NCBI RefSeq assembly: GCF_028201475.1
Contig: NZ_CP116384.1
Location: 310,001-374,000, forward strand
DNA: 64,000 bases
Reading direction: 5' to 3'
From: Vibrio sp. SCSIO 43137
GTDB lineage: Bacteria > Pseudomonadota > Gammaproteobacteria > Enterobacterales > Vibrionaceae
Position numbers and translations under genes: made by a program. How positions within the stretch are numbered: position 1 is the stretch's first letter; each line of letters starts with the position of its first letter. Under the pieces are notes generated by a model. That model was not told the origin of the DNA, searched no databases, and was given only the letters and a program-made list of their open reading frames with translations. This document shows positions 1 to 9,398 of this stretch, in pieces.

Positions 1-2
1 CC

Positions 3-1463
3 AGTGCTCATGAAAGCCTTGTTGATCAAGTTATTGAAGTCGATGAAGATCTGATGGAACTCTATCTTGAGCAGGGTTCAGAGCTAAGCCCTAACCAGCT
101 ACATGACCCGTTTGAAGAGGCATTGCGTACTGGGCATATCATCCCGGTCTGCTTTGTTTCAGCTGAAAGCGGCGCTGGTGTTTCCCTACTGCTGAGAACG
201 TTGGCTGAAATTATGCCTATGCCTTATGAAGGCAACCCGCCACTGCTGGAGAAAGACGGCAAGCAGGTTCCTGTGGACTGCGATACGCTGGAGCATACCG
301 TGGCTCATGTTTATAAGGTTAGCGTTGACCCTTATATGGGTAAACTGGCGTACATCCGGGTATTTCAGGGCGAGATTAATGCCGGTAGTCAGCTGTATGT
401 GGGCGAAAGTAATAAAGCCTTTAAAGTCGGTCATTTATACCAGCTACAAGGCAAAAAACGTATTGAGATAAACAGGGCGATCGCTGGTGATTTCTGCGTG
501 CTGGCCAAGGTTGATGAGCTTCAGTTTGATTCAGTGATTCATGACTCCCATGATGAAGACGGCGTGCATATGCGTACTCTCTCTTTCCCTGAGTCCATGT
601 ACAGTCAGGTATTGAAACCAACCAAACGGGGTGATGAGCAGAAGCTTTCTGAAATCTTGCACCGTATCGTGGCAGAAGATCCTTCGCTGCGTATTGAGCA
701 TAGAACCAGAACTAACGAGACATTGCTGAGTGGGCAGGGTGAGTTCCACCTTAAAGTAGCTCTAGAGAAGATGGAGTCTGTTTACAAACTGGTGGTTGAA
801 ACCTCTCAGCCAAGTGTTGAGTACTACGAAGCGATCACTAAACCGGCTGAAGGCCATTATCGTCATAAGAAACAGAGTGGCGGTGCCGGTCAGTTTGGTG
901 AAGTGCAGCTTAAGGTTCGTCCGTTAGAGCGAGGCGAAGGCTTTAAGTTTGTCAACAAGGTGGTTGGTGGCGCCATTCCTACTGCACTGATCCCTGCGGT
1001 TGAAAAAGGTATCCGTCAGGCACTGGATGAAGGTGCCATTTCCGGTAACCCGATTAAGGATATCGAAGTCACCGTTTACGACGGCAAGTATCACTCTGTT
1101 GACTCGAAAGAGATTGCCTTTGTTATTGCCGGTAAGAAAGCATTTTTAGATGCGGTAAATAATGCCGGGCCAATTGTGCTTGAACCTATTGTGCAGATGG
1201 AACTGCATATTCCGATGCAGGCAGTGGGTGATGTCTCAGGTGACTTGTCCGGTAACCGTGGCCTGATTGAAGGCAGCGAGTCACAGCCGAATAACTTTAC
1301 TATGCTGAAAGCCAAGTCACCGATTAATGAGCTGCAGGATTATGCCCGCAGGCTGAAAGCGATGACAGGTGGTGAAGGCAGCTTCAGTATGACTCTGAGT
1401 CACTATGAACCAGCGCCACCGGCAGTGCAGAAGGAGGTGTGCAAAGCCGCTGCTGCTGAATAA
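3..1463 (+). CDS. Elongation factor G-like GTPase, 3' part
   Basis: The reading frame is open from the window edge, so the N-terminal GTPase core is missing; 486 residues remain. What is left covers the end of the G domain, domain II (beta-barrel, around 'AYIRVFQGEINAGSQLYVG'), domain III, domain IV ('HKKQSGGAGQFGEVQLKV', the EF-G family's KQSGGxGQ/Y motif) and domain V ('LEPIVQMELHIPM', 'GDVSGDLSGNRG'). EF-G proteins promote translocation or ribosome recycling. The sequence differs clearly from the canonical EF-G I recall from E. coli (for example 'GNRGLIEG' where EF-G has 'RRRGMLKG'), so it is more likely the second EF-G-type paralogue of gamma-proteobacteria than fusA of the str operon; no ribosomal genes are near. 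A strong terminator follows directly. The first in-frame ATG inside the window (54) is internal. Confidence 0.85.
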   Translation, partial: SAHESLVDQVIEVDEDLMELYLEQGSELSPNQLHDPFEEALRTGHIIPVCFVSAESGAGVSLLLRTLAEIMPMPYEGNPPLLEKDGKQVPVDCDTLEHTVAHVYKVSVDPYMGKLAYIRVFQGEINAGSQLYVGESNKAFKVGHLYQLQGKKRIEINRAIAGDFCVLAKVDELQFDSVIHDSHDEDGVHMRTLSFPESMYSQVLKPTKRGDEQKLSEILHRIVAEDPSLRIEHRTRTNETLLSGQGEFHLKVALEKMESVYKLVVETSQPSVEYYEAITKPAEGHYRHKKQSGGAGQFGEVQLKVRPLERGEGFKFVNKVVGGAIPTALIPAVEKGIRQALDEGAISGNPIKDIEVTVYDGKYHSVDSKEIAFVIAGKKAFLDAVNNAGPIVLEPIVQMELHIPMQAVGDVSGDLSGNRGLIEGSESQPNNFTMLKAKSPINELQDYARRLKAMTGGEGSFSMTLSHYEPAPPAVQKEVCKAAAAE

Positions 1464-1489
1464 GATATTCTGTGTTTTGTTTCACGTTT

Positions 1490-1520
1490 GCCCCCGGTAC
1501 CGTTGTCCGGGGGCTTTTTT
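1490..1520 (+). terminator. Rho-independent terminator of the EF-G-like gene
   Basis: Perfect 8-bp stem GCCCCCGG/CCGGGGGC (1490-1497 and 1507-1514) with a 9-nt loop followed by six T. It lies 27 bases after the stop codon. Confidence 0.9.
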
Positions 1521-1589
1521 ATTTTCTATTGAACTTCTTTTAATGAGAAACAGTCCTATTAACAAAATTCTATAAACAAGGCTTTGTTA

Positions 1590-2816
1590 ATGACAAACAG
1601 ATTCCGCTATCTGCTATTGGTGGCAGTAACAGCATTGCTAACCGCCTGCTCTTCTGCAGATAAAACTGAACAGCATCCGCTGTTTGTACCCTCAGCCAGC
1701 GACTTTCCCACTCAGGAATTTGCATCTTTTGCTCTGTATCAACAAGGGATAAGTGAATGGTTAAAGCAGAACCGGGTAATGCTTAACGGTGATGCTAAGC
1801 AGGAACTGGATAGAAACGCGCCCTTTGAATTAAAACCGCAAAACGGAACAGTGCCTGAAAAAGGAGTCATTCTGGTACATGGTTTGGGTGACTCTCCATG
1901 GTCTTTTATCGATCTGGCGCAGGAGTTTGCTTCTCAGGGATATCTGGTCAGAACCTTGTTACTGCCGGGACATGGTAGCCGCCCTGCTGATCTGATTAAC
2001 GCCGATGTTGATGACTGGAAGAATCTGGTGCGTTATCAGGTAAAACTGATGAAGGCAGATGTAAAGCATGTCTCCCTTGGCGGGTTTTCTACCGGAGCAA
2101 ATCTGGTGACGGAATATGCTATTGATGACCCCGAAATCGAAAGCCTTTACCTGTTTTCACCGGCCTTTAAATCCGACAGCAATATCGACTTCCTGGCACC
2201 GCTAAGTGCTTCCATGATTGACTGGATTTATCAGGGTGATCCTGCCAGCCACACCAATACAGCACGATATAATACAGTGCCTATGAACGGCTTTGCTCAG
2301 TATTACTGGACCAGCGCCGATGTTCAGAAGCGTCTGGATAACAAGGTGTTTGACCGTCCTGCTTTTCTTGCAGTAACTGAAAGTGACAGTGTGGTGGATG
2401 TCAGGGAAGTATTGAGTCTATTTGAGAGCCGCTTTACTCATCCGGCAAGTCGCTTTATCTGGTATGGCAATGATCCACAAAGTAAGGATAGCAGGGTGGT
2501 CAGCTTTAAAGGCAGGTTACCTGATTACAGGATCAGTAACTTTTCTCATATGAGCTTGTTGTTCCGCAAAGATAACCCTTATTACGGTGAACATGGTAGC
2601 TACCGTATGTGCCGTAACGGTGAAGAAGAAGCCGCCAGAGAAAAATGTCGCAACGGAGCCGAGGTCTGGTATTCTGCCTATGGTTACCGTGAGCCGGGGA
2701 AAATCCACGCCCGGTTAACCTTTAATCCCCATTTTAACAAGATGAGCCGTTATATCAGGCAGGTACAGGCTGCTTCACACGAGGCTGGCCTGACATTGAC
2801 GAAAAGAGAGCAGTAA
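1590..2816 (+). CDS. Lipoprotein alpha/beta hydrolase
   Basis: 408 aa from the ATG at 1590, chosen over the upstream TTG (1584) because AAGG lies at a proper distance. The N-terminus is a lipoprotein signal peptide with lipobox L-T-A-C (Cys20). The rest is an alpha/beta hydrolase: 'LVHGLGDSPW' (about 96-105, oxyanion region), nucleophile elbow G-F-S-T-G with Ser157, a likely acidic residue in 'AVTESDSVVDV' and a likely catalytic His in 'SNFSHMSL'. It resembles carboxylesterase/monoacylglycerol-lipase-like proteins; the substrate cannot be read from sequence. The stop codon overlaps the start of the next gene (TAATG), so the two are translationally coupled. Confidence 0.85.
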   Translation: MTNRFRYLLLVAVTALLTACSSADKTEQHPLFVPSASDFPTQEFASFALYQQGISEWLKQNRVMLNGDAKQELDRNAPFELKPQNGTVPEKGVILVHGLGDSPWSFIDLAQEFASQGYLVRTLLLPGHGSRPADLINADVDDWKNLVRYQVKLMKADVKHVSLGGFSTGANLVTEYAIDDPEIESLYLFSPAFKSDSNIDFLAPLSASMIDWIYQGDPASHTNTARYNTVPMNGFAQYYWTSADVQKRLDNKVFDRPAFLAVTESDSVVDVREVLSLFESRFTHPASRFIWYGNDPQSKDSRVVSFKGRLPDYRISNFSHMSLLFRKDNPYYGEHGSYRMCRNGEEEAAREKCRNGAEVWYSAYGYREPGKIHARLTFNPHFNKMSRYIRQVQAASHEAGLTLTKREQ

Positions 2817-3499
2817 TGGAAAAGTTTGAAGCGATTTATCACAGGGCAGCAGAGCGTAAAGGAGGCGAAAGCCGGCTGGAAGAGCTGGTCAGTCAGCCTC
2901 TGAGCAGGGAAGAGATTGCTGCTATCAGTAATGATCGCTGGTTGTCAGCCTTTAGTATGAAGGTGTTTCAGTGTGGTATTTCATGGCAGGTGGTGCGAAA
3001 CAAGTGGCCGGGATTTGAAGAGCTGTTTTTCGGTTTTAAGGTCGAACCACTGTTGATGCTGTCTGAAGAGCAATGGGAAAATAAAGCCAAAGATACCCGT
3101 ATTATCCGTCACCTGACCAAAGTGATGTCGATTCAGGATAATGCTCATATGATTCACCGCGCTTCTGTTGACCACGGTTCATTTGGTCAGATGGTGGCAG
3201 AGTGGCCAGCTGAGGACATTACCGGTTTGTGGGAGTATCTGAAAAAACACGGTAAAAGATTGGGTGGCAATACCGGCCCATACGCTTTAAGGCAGTTAGG
3301 TGTGGACACCTTCATTCTCTCTTCGGATGTTGAAAGTTACCTGAGAAACAGTGGCATTATTGATTCCGGCAGAGGAACAAAAAGGGTCATGAAAGCTGCG
3401 ACAGAAGCCTTTAACCAGTGGCAACAGGAATCGCAGCGATCCCTGACCGAGATTAGCCAGATTATCGCCTACAGCTGTGGGGATAACCGGGTACAGTAA
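2816..3499 (+). CDS. DNA-3-methyladenine glycosylase I (Tag) family protein
   Basis: 227 aa. Blocks matching Tag are visible: 'FQCGISWQVV' (Tag 'QAGLSWITVL'), 'DTRIIRHLTKVMSIQDNAH' (Tag 'DAGIIRHRGKIQAIIGNA') and 'GGNTGPYALRQLGVDTFI'. Tag enzymes flip and excise 3-methyladenine in base excision repair. Unlike E. coli Tag, this protein lacks the N-terminal Cys and the C-terminal His/Cys pair that bind the zinc 'snap', so it belongs to a divergent, probably zinc-free branch, and its substrate range is uncertain. The start overlaps the stop of the preceding lipoprotein gene. An inverted repeat lies just downstream. Confidence 0.8.
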   Translation: MEKFEAIYHRAAERKGGESRLEELVSQPLSREEIAAISNDRWLSAFSMKVFQCGISWQVVRNKWPGFEELFFGFKVEPLLMLSEEQWENKAKDTRIIRHLTKVMSIQDNAHMIHRASVDHGSFGQMVAEWPAEDITGLWEYLKKHGKRLGGNTGPYALRQLGVDTFILSSDVESYLRNSGIIDSGRGTKRVMKAATEAFNQWQQESQRSLTEISQIIAYSCGDNRVQ

Positions 3500-3531
3500 T
3501 CTCAATATTTTAATCGCTTAGCACAGATACA

Positions 3532-3560
3532 AGAAGAGGAGGTCTCATACCTCCTCTTCT
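3532..3560. terminator. Inverted repeat between convergent genes, probable bidirectional terminator
   Basis: Perfect 12-bp arms AGAAGAGGAGGT/ACCTCCTCTTCT with a 5-nt loop, between the convergent tag-like gene and tyrP. There is no long T tract on either side, so termination strength is uncertain. Confidence 0.6.
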
Positions 3561-3588
3561 GCATTTGAAGTCTTTCAGGCTAAAGGGG

Positions 3589-4806
3589 TTAGCCTAGTGA
3601 AGGCAGATAACCGAAGGTAATCATAAACTGAGCGGCAACAATCAATACACCGACACATGTCACCAGTGCCAGACTCATTTGCCCGCCTCTTACCTGATAT
3701 CCCGCCTCACCAGCAAGTGGCAGAGAAGTATCCTGACGCGCTTTTCTTACCATAGCGACTGGCAGGAAAATTGCCAGAACAGCCAGAGCAATCGCGGCGT
3801 AACCCAGCGCCATAATAAAGCCCTGAGGGTAGAACAGAGCAAAACACATTGGCGGCAGGAAGGTAACAAAAGCGGATACCACGCGGTTGTTACTGCCGGT
3901 TCCTTTCTTCATGGTATCGCCAAGAAATTCAAACAGACCAAGACTTACACCAAGGAAAGAAGTCAGCAGGGCAAGGTCAGCGAACAGGCCTATAATCTGG
4001 CCAAGCTGGCTGAAGTGAACCTTAGTAGCCAGAGAGGCAATCAGCGCACTCAGGCCTTGACTTTCTGTCAGTTCCTGTTGGCTGACAACACCCAGCGTTA
4101 CGATTTGCCAGAACAGGTAGATAACCAAAGGAATGGCTGAACCGATAATGATGGCTTTCTTCAGTGAGCGGGTATCTCCTTCCAGATAGTTAACAATAGC
4201 CGGAATGCTGCCGTGGAAACCAAATGAAGTAAAGATCACCGGAATGGACGCCACAATAAGGCCCTGCTGCAGCGGCATGTTCAGCAGGTAAGATTCTGTT
4301 ACATTTGGTGCAAGGAAGAACAGCACCACCACCATCGCAATCAGCTTAGTGGCAAACAGTAAGCGGTTAATACGATCAACGGTGCCTGTCCCGATAGTGA
4401 CAACCAGTGCCACAATAAAAGTAAACAGTATGGTCGCTACAGAGCTGCCCAGTTCAATGCCTGTCAGTTGAACAATACGCTGACCAAATTGCGAGCCGCC
4501 ACCGGCAATATAGGCAGCACAAAGGGCGTAAAAAAGAAACATCATGGAAAAACTGGCAATCCACTTACCTTTTTTGCCAAGAAACTGTTTAGCCAAAGTG
4601 TGCAAGGTTGCGTCTGCCGGTGCATGCTGATGAAGTTCCAACATCAGAAGTGCCGTATAAGTCATTAATGCCCATAGCAGAGCCATAATGGCGAGTGAGG
4701 TGAAAAAACCGATTCCTGCAGAAGCAAGGGGTAAGGCCAGCATGCCGGCACCAATGGTGGTACCCGCAACAATCAAAGTACTGCCTAAAACTTTGGATTT
4801 TGTCAT
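3589..4806 (-). CDS. tyrP: Tyrosine-specific transport protein (HAAAP family)
   Basis: 405 aa, close to E. coli TyrP length. Recognised by near-identical blocks: 'STLIVAGTTIGAGMLALPLA' near the N-terminus, 'IPVIFTSFGFHGSIPAIV' in the middle, 'FADLALLTSFLGVSLGLF' and the C-terminal 'YQVRGG...FMITFGYLPSLG'. HAAAP permeases have 11 membrane helices and import aromatic amino acids by proton symport. The start is supported by alignment to TyrP, but there is no clear ribosome binding site. An 18-bp TyrR-box-like sequence abuts the start codon, in line with TyrR control of tyrP in enterics. The gene is divergent from an NSS transporter. Confidence 0.9.
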   Translation of the reverse strand: MTKSKVLGSTLIVAGTTIGAGMLALPLASAGIGFFTSLAIMALLWALMTYTALLMLELHQHAPADATLHTLAKQFLGKKGKWIASFSMMFLFYALCAAYIAGGGSQFGQRIVQLTGIELGSSVATILFTFIVALVVTIGTGTVDRINRLLFATKLIAMVVVLFFLAPNVTESYLLNMPLQQGLIVASIPVIFTSFGFHGSIPAIVNYLEGDTRSLKKAIIIGSAIPLVIYLFWQIVTLGVVSQQELTESQGLSALIASLATKVHFSQLGQIIGLFADLALLTSFLGVSLGLFEFLGDTMKKGTGSNNRVVSAFVTFLPPMCFALFYPQGFIMALGYAAIALAVLAIFLPVAMVRKARQDTSLPLAGEAGYQVRGGQMSLALVTCVGVLIVAAQFMITFGYLPSLG

Positions 4807-4824
4807 TGTATATAATCTTTTACA
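4807..4824 (-). promoter_or_regulatory. Candidate TyrR box directly upstream of tyrP
   Basis: On the plus strand the site reads TGTATA-N6-TTTACA, one mismatch from the TyrR consensus TGTAAA-N6-TTTACA. It touches the tyrP start codon, so bound TyrR would cover the translation initiation region and any promoter just upstream. Confidence 0.5.
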
Positions 4825-5070
4825 GTTTGCGTTGTGTTAACAGTGTGTTAATCCGGAAAATAGCAAGGATATGGCTATATCTAACGGTGTTTGTGGATTC
4901 TGTAGCATTTAAGATTGCGGATCAAGTTTATCTGTAAAATAAATTACCATTAGTGTAAGCAATAATGTACGTGGTGAGCGGTTTTAGATTTTAAGGCTAT
5001 CTGGAGTCTGAGCTTATGATTCGTTAGTGTACTAGTTCGCTAGTTTATTGATATAAGTTGTATAGTGTAG

Positions 5071-6453
5071 ATGAATCAGACAATTACCCAGAGCGCAGCT
5101 CAATCCGTTCCTTCCCGTGAAACCTTTAGTTCTAGAATCGGCTTTGTTTTAGCGGCCGCTGGTGCCGCCGTCGGACTAGGCAATATCTGGGGCTTTCCCA
5201 CACAAGCTGCCAGTAATGGTGGTGGTGCCTTCCTGCTTGTTTACCTGCTGATGATACTGCTGGTGGCATTTCCTATGCTGGTAGTGGAGATGGCTATTGG
5301 TCGTTATGGTCAGGCAAACCCTGTTGACAGTATGAAATCCCTCTCTTTAAATCCGTTGGCTAAACAAACCGGGGCTGCGGTAGGCTGGCTGGGACTAAGT
5401 GTGCCATGTGCAGTTCTGGCTTTTTACAGCATTGTTGGTGGCTGGTTGATCTGCTTTCTGCTGGGGGCTTCCGCAGAGTTAATGGGTATGGAGTCTGCGG
5501 CATCATGGTTTAAAGGCTTCAGTGTCGAGCGTAATCTGTTTGGCACTTTAGTGTTTTATGTTCTGACTATCCTGATTGTTCAGGGGGGTGTAAAGCAGGG
5601 GATTGAGAAGTGGTCAACCCGCCTGATGCCGGCTCTGTTTGCGCTGTTTGGCCTGTTGTTTATCTATATCATGAGTCAGGATGGTGCCATGACAGGACTA
5701 AAGCACTATCTTGTTCCTGATTTCTCTAAGGTGTTTGACCGCAAGTTGCTGTTGGCGGCAATGGGGCAGGGCTTCTTCTCACTAACTATTGGTGGCTGCT
5801 CAATGCTGATTTATGGCTCTTACCTGAGTAAAAAAGAGAGCCTGCCTAAAATGGCCATGAGTGTCACTCTGGTTGATACCGCGGTGGCCTTTATTGCTGG
5901 TCTTGTAGTGTTACCTGCTATGTTTGTCGCTATGCAGAAAGGGGTTGAGATCTATGCACAGGACGGCTCATTACTTAGCTCTGATACTTTAGTATTTACG
6001 GTACTGCCGTTAATGTTTGAGAGCCTTGGTTTTATTGGGCAGATTTTTGCGGTTATCTTTTTCCTTCTGCTGACCATTGCTGCACTGACTTCTTCTATCT
6101 CTATGCTGGAATGTCCGGTAGCATTAGTTGGTGAGCGCACACATACTTCACGTGGCTTTCTTTCATGGATTATTGGTGGCCTTATTGCTCTATTTAGTGT
6201 GCTGATTGTCTATAACTTTTCCGCCATGTTTGGCTTAGTTGCCACAGTAGCAACTCAATACCTTCAGCCGGTAGCTGCGCTGATGTTTTGCCTGTTTGGT
6301 GGCTGGGTGTGGAACCGTAATGCGAAGCTTAAAGAGCTATCTCAAGGCAGCGAAGATTTCGAGAAAACCGTCTTCGGCCGCCTCTGGCCTCTGTATGTGA
6401 AGTTCGTTTGCCCGTTACTGGTAGCAACGGTGTTGTGGGCGTCACTGGGTTAA
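5071..6453 (+). CDS. Sodium:neurotransmitter symporter family (NSS) transporter
   Basis: 460 aa with the NSS signature near the N-terminus: 'SSRIGFVLAAAGAAVGLGNIWGFP' spans TM1 and its unwound Na+/substrate segment. About eleven to twelve hydrophobic segments follow, as in LeuT-fold transporters that import amino acids with sodium. The ATG at 5071 is the only start that keeps the conserved N-terminus; the ribosome binding site is poor. Divergence from tyrP suggests an aromatic amino acid such as tryptophan as substrate, but this is inference. A terminator follows. Confidence 0.85.
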   Translation: MNQTITQSAAQSVPSRETFSSRIGFVLAAAGAAVGLGNIWGFPTQAASNGGGAFLLVYLLMILLVAFPMLVVEMAIGRYGQANPVDSMKSLSLNPLAKQTGAAVGWLGLSVPCAVLAFYSIVGGWLICFLLGASAELMGMESAASWFKGFSVERNLFGTLVFYVLTILIVQGGVKQGIEKWSTRLMPALFALFGLLFIYIMSQDGAMTGLKHYLVPDFSKVFDRKLLLAAMGQGFFSLTIGGCSMLIYGSYLSKKESLPKMAMSVTLVDTAVAFIAGLVVLPAMFVAMQKGVEIYAQDGSLLSSDTLVFTVLPLMFESLGFIGQIFAVIFFLLLTIAALTSSISMLECPVALVGERTHTSRGFLSWIIGGLIALFSVLIVYNFSAMFGLVATVATQYLQPVAALMFCLFGGWVWNRNAKLKELSQGSEDFEKTVFGRLWPLYVKFVCPLLVATVLWASLG

Positions 6454-6481
6454 GTGCGAGTCATTTTCTCACTCAAAATAT

Positions 6482-6520
6482 AAAGGGTAGCTAGTTAAAG
6501 CTACCCTTTCTGTTTCTTGT
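6482..6520 (+). terminator. Terminator between the NSS and chemoreceptor genes
   Basis: 11-bp perfect stem AAAGGGTAGCT/AGCTACCCTTT with a 6-nt loop and a T-rich tail (TTTCTGTTTCTTG). It lies between convergent genes and may act in both directions. Confidence 0.75.
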
Positions 6521-6536
6521 TCAATGCGGCCTGATT

Positions 6537-8201
6537 TTACACTGTAAAGCGGCCGACCAGCTCTGACAGCTCCTGTGCCTTGCTATTAAGCTGCTGTCCG
6601 GCATTGCGGTTTTCATTCGCCAGCTCGGCTGACTGATGGCTCTGTTCGGTAATCACTTCGACCCGTTGAGAGATGTTATTACCCACCTGACTCTGCTCTT
6701 CTGTTGCGGTGGCGATCAGTGAGTTCATATCCATTATGACGTTAATAGACTCCTGAATCTGCACAATAGCGCTTGCAGCGGCATTGGCCTCTTCCACTGT
6801 TTGGCTACTACGCTGTTTACTCTTATCCATGGTCTGAACGGCGGCATCAGATGCGGCTTTAAGTTGTTCAATCATCTTATGGATTTCCAGCGTACTGTCC
6901 TGAGTCCGGCTGGCTAGCTGGCGCACTTCATCAGCAACAACAGCAAAGCCCCGTCCCTGTTCACCGGCACGGGCGGCTTCAATGGCGGCGTTAAGCGCCA
7001 ACAGGTTAGTTTGTTCAGCAATATCCTGAATCACTTCCAGAGAACTGGATATATTCTGCACATCGCCTTCAAGTTTAGAAACGACTTCACTGGCAGTTTC
7101 CACCTCTCCCGCCAGTGCTTCAACAGAGCCGGCAGCCGCAGTGACGATTCGCATCGCTTCACTGGAGTTCTCTTCTGCTGCCTTAGCGGATTCAGCCGCC
7201 TGTGTGGCGTTATCAGAAATCTCATGAGCGGTGGCCGTCATTTCTGTCATTGCCGTAGCAACCTGTTCCGTCTCGCTTCGCTGCCCTGAAGTAAGTTGAT
7301 CCACCTGCTCAGCACGATGAGACATATTAGTGGTCTCACCGGCCACTTCCGAGCTAACCTGGGTGACGCTTTTGACAATGGACTGAAGGCTCTCTACAAA
7401 GCGGTTAAAGTTATGGCTGAGGCGGTTAAATTCCGGAATAGAAAAACGCTCCATACGCGCTGTTAGATCGGCATCTCCCGAGGCGAATGAGGCAATAGAG
7501 CGGTCGAAGGCTTCCAGCGGGCGAATGATACTTTGATTAACAATAATGGCGAACAGAACCACCACCACCACTATTGCCAGCGATACCAGACTATTGTTTG
7601 TCAGGGCTGAGTCGGTGAGGTTTTGAGATTCCAGCTCCATTCGAGCCATTGTGGTATCAACATCATCGATATAGAAACCAGTACCGACAATCAAGTCCCA
7701 CTGAGGAAGATAGATAGAGTAAGAGAGCTTAGGAGCGGGGACATCTTCGCCCGGCTTAGGGAAGTAGTAGGTGGTGTAGCCGCCGCCACTTTTGGCCTGT
7801 TTAATAATGTCCTGAAGCAGCAGGAATCCGTTTACATCTTTCAGGTTCCAGAAACTGTCTCCCAGCCCCTTAGTGCTCTGTCCCTGTAGTAAGCGGATCG
7901 CCTTGGAGTCATAGCCAAAGATATAGCCGCTTTCGCTATATTTGATGTTATACAACAAGGCAATAGCTTCTTCGCGGCTGGCGTTGCTCTGCTTCAGCGG
8001 AGTAAGTAGCGTATCGACAATCTCCATAAAGGAGCGAAGCTCTTCTTGTTTGGTTTCAATCAGGCTCTCTCTGGAAGCCTCCATTTGCGAATGGCTAAGG
8101 TCATTAAGCTCATAGCGGGTGAGGTAAATGTTACTCAGTGAAATGAGTAACAAAGGAAGAAGCGCAAGAATATAAAGCCGAATCTTTAATGTCAGGTTCA
8201 T
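6537..8201 (-). CDS. Methyl-accepting chemotaxis protein with a Cache sensor
   Basis: 554 aa. Order: TM1 (about 9-27), periplasmic single Cache domain (about 35-200; 'SGYIFGYD', '[18 protein letters not shown]' are typical of sCache_2), TM2 (about 204-222), HAMP (223-275), then the cytoplasmic coiled coil with the conserved tip '[36 protein letters not shown]' region split across about 395-435. sCache_2 domains often bind small organic acids; the ligand is not readable here. The C-terminus ends 'LVGRFTV' without an NWETF pentapeptide. AGGG lies upstream of the ATG. Single-gene transcription unit. Confidence 0.92.
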   Translation of the reverse strand: MNLTLKIRLYILALLPLLLISLSNIYLTRYELNDLSHSQMEASRESLIETKQEELRSFMEIVDTLLTPLKQSNASREEAIALLYNIKYSESGYIFGYDSKAIRLLQGQSTKGLGDSFWNLKDVNGFLLLQDIIKQAKSGGGYTTYYFPKPGEDVPAPKLSYSIYLPQWDLIVGTGFYIDDVDTTMARMELESQNLTDSALTNNSLVSLAIVVVVVLFAIIVNQSIIRPLEAFDRSIASFASGDADLTARMERFSIPEFNRLSHNFNRFVESLQSIVKSVTQVSSEVAGETTNMSHRAEQVDQLTSGQRSETEQVATAMTEMTATAHEISDNATQAAESAKAAEENSSEAMRIVTAAAGSVEALAGEVETASEVVSKLEGDVQNISSSLEVIQDIAEQTNLLALNAAIEAARAGEQGRGFAVVADEVRQLASRTQDSTLEIHKMIEQLKAASDAAVQTMDKSKQRSSQTVEEANAAASAIVQIQESINVIMDMNSLIATATEEQSQVGNNISQRVEVITEQSHQSAELANENRNAGQQLNSKAQELSELVGRFTV

Positions 8202-8512
8202 TATTAATTACCCTAATTTTTATATGTATATTTATATTAAGTCTAGCCAACAAGTATCTACTTGCCTCTACTACTCTGGTATTAGCTGCGGTATAAAACA
8301 CCATAAATAGCTGCAAAAATATACTTGAAAGGTCAAAAGACCTTCTATGTAAACGTAGGATAAAGGATGGAAAAGGGATAACCGGGAGAAGAGAAACTAG
8401 TCGGGCATCACAAAGATATCCGACTTTTTGCATATATTTCCTGTTAGTTTTGTCCGGCAGTAGTGCAGGGCGTTTAGTCCGGGAAGGGGCTTAGAATCAA
8501 AAGGTTAGCAAA
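8202..8512. other. Intergenic region between DUF445 and chemoreceptor genes
   Basis: 311 bp. An overlapping minus-strand frame of 100 codons has no family resemblance and runs into the chemoreceptor start. I see no convincing gene, hairpin with T tract or repeat; it presumably holds the chemoreceptor promoter. Confidence 0.5.
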
Positions 8513-9217
8513 CTAAGCAATAAAAGAGGAGATAACGCCAATAACACCACCGAACACACCACCCCAGACTACCAGCCAGCCGAGATGCTGTTTAATCATC
8601 TTCTGTACTATCTCTTTGACCAGTTTCGGTGTCAGCTCACTTAGGCGCTGATCGATGATCTCTTCGATATTTTGCTGAATTTCTTCCATCATTTTCGGCT
8701 GTTCTAGCTGTTGCTTAAGAGCCTCTTTTACGTTGTCACTCTGGCTGATATCCACGACAGACTCTTTCATCTTTTCCACAAAAGGTGCTTTTAACGGTTG
8801 CAGGGCATCACGACCGCCAAACATATCAATCATTCCGCCAAAAGATGAGGCAGCGATAACATCGACCAGTGACTCAAAGGTAGGTTCAAAATCGATGTTG
8901 TTAATGACTGGCTCAAGTTCAATCTTTATTCCGCCAGCCATCTCCTGGCTAAGAAATCGGTCGATATTGGCATCGGTAAAAAACTGCTCCATCATCAGGG
9001 ATTTGATGGCCAGTTTAAACTCTTCAAAGCGGGCAGGAATAACACCGGAACCATAAAGGCCGGGTACCTTCTCGAAGAGCATATGAATCGCCAGCCAGTT
9101 GGTGATGGCGCCAGAGAAAGCAAATAGACCGGCATAAAGTAGTACCTGCTGATCCGTTTGGTAGCCGACCGCTAGTAGTGCCAGCGCTATAAGATTGGTT
9201 ATAAAGCTTTTGTTCAT
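8513..9217 (-). CDS. DUF445 family membrane protein
   Basis: 234 aa. An N-terminal hydrophobic hairpin (about 5-45, 'AFSGAITNWLAIHMLFEKVPGLYGSGVIPARFEEFK') carries the DUF445 motif; a long amphipathic helical middle (about 60-210) and a C-terminal hydrophobic segment ('WLVVWGGVFGGVIGVISSFIA') follow. DUF445 proteins (YjiN/YheB group) are membrane proteins of unknown function. Single gene, with no clear partner. Confidence 0.8.
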   Translation of the reverse strand: MNKSFITNLIALALLAVGYQTDQQVLLYAGLFAFSGAITNWLAIHMLFEKVPGLYGSGVIPARFEEFKLAIKSLMMEQFFTDANIDRFLSQEMAGGIKIELEPVINNIDFEPTFESLVDVIAASSFGGMIDMFGGRDALQPLKAPFVEKMKESVVDISQSDNVKEALKQQLEQPKMMEEIQQNIEEIIDQRLSELTPKLVKEIVQKMIKQHLGWLVVWGGVFGGVIGVISSFIA

Positions 9218-9350
9218 TGTGGTTGTTGTCAGATATAAATCGTGGGCGAATTTTAGAGAAGATGAGGGGAGATTGGAAGTCTGTTACTTTGAAATGCCTA
9301 TATAAAGAAAGAGCTATTATTGATAAGCATAATCTTCTCAGAAACAAAAA

Positions 9351-9370
9351 GCCGGAAGCGAACTTCCGGC
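9351..9370 (-). terminator. Terminator of the DAACS symporter gene
   Basis: Minus strand: GCCGGAAG, TTCG tetraloop, CTTCCGGC, then TTTTTGTTTC. It lies 28 bases after the symporter stop codon. Confidence 0.85.
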
Positions 9371-9398
9371 TTAGTAACTTATCAGGGTGAGATTTCAA

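Noticed and set aside
4936..4955. Second TyrR box near the NSS gene (TGTAAAATAAATTACC)
   Set aside because: The right half does not match TTTACA at the fixed N6 spacing.
8131..8433. 100-codon minus-strand ORF upstream of the Cache chemoreceptor
   Set aside because: It overlaps the chemoreceptor start on the same strand, has no RBS and no recognisable domain.
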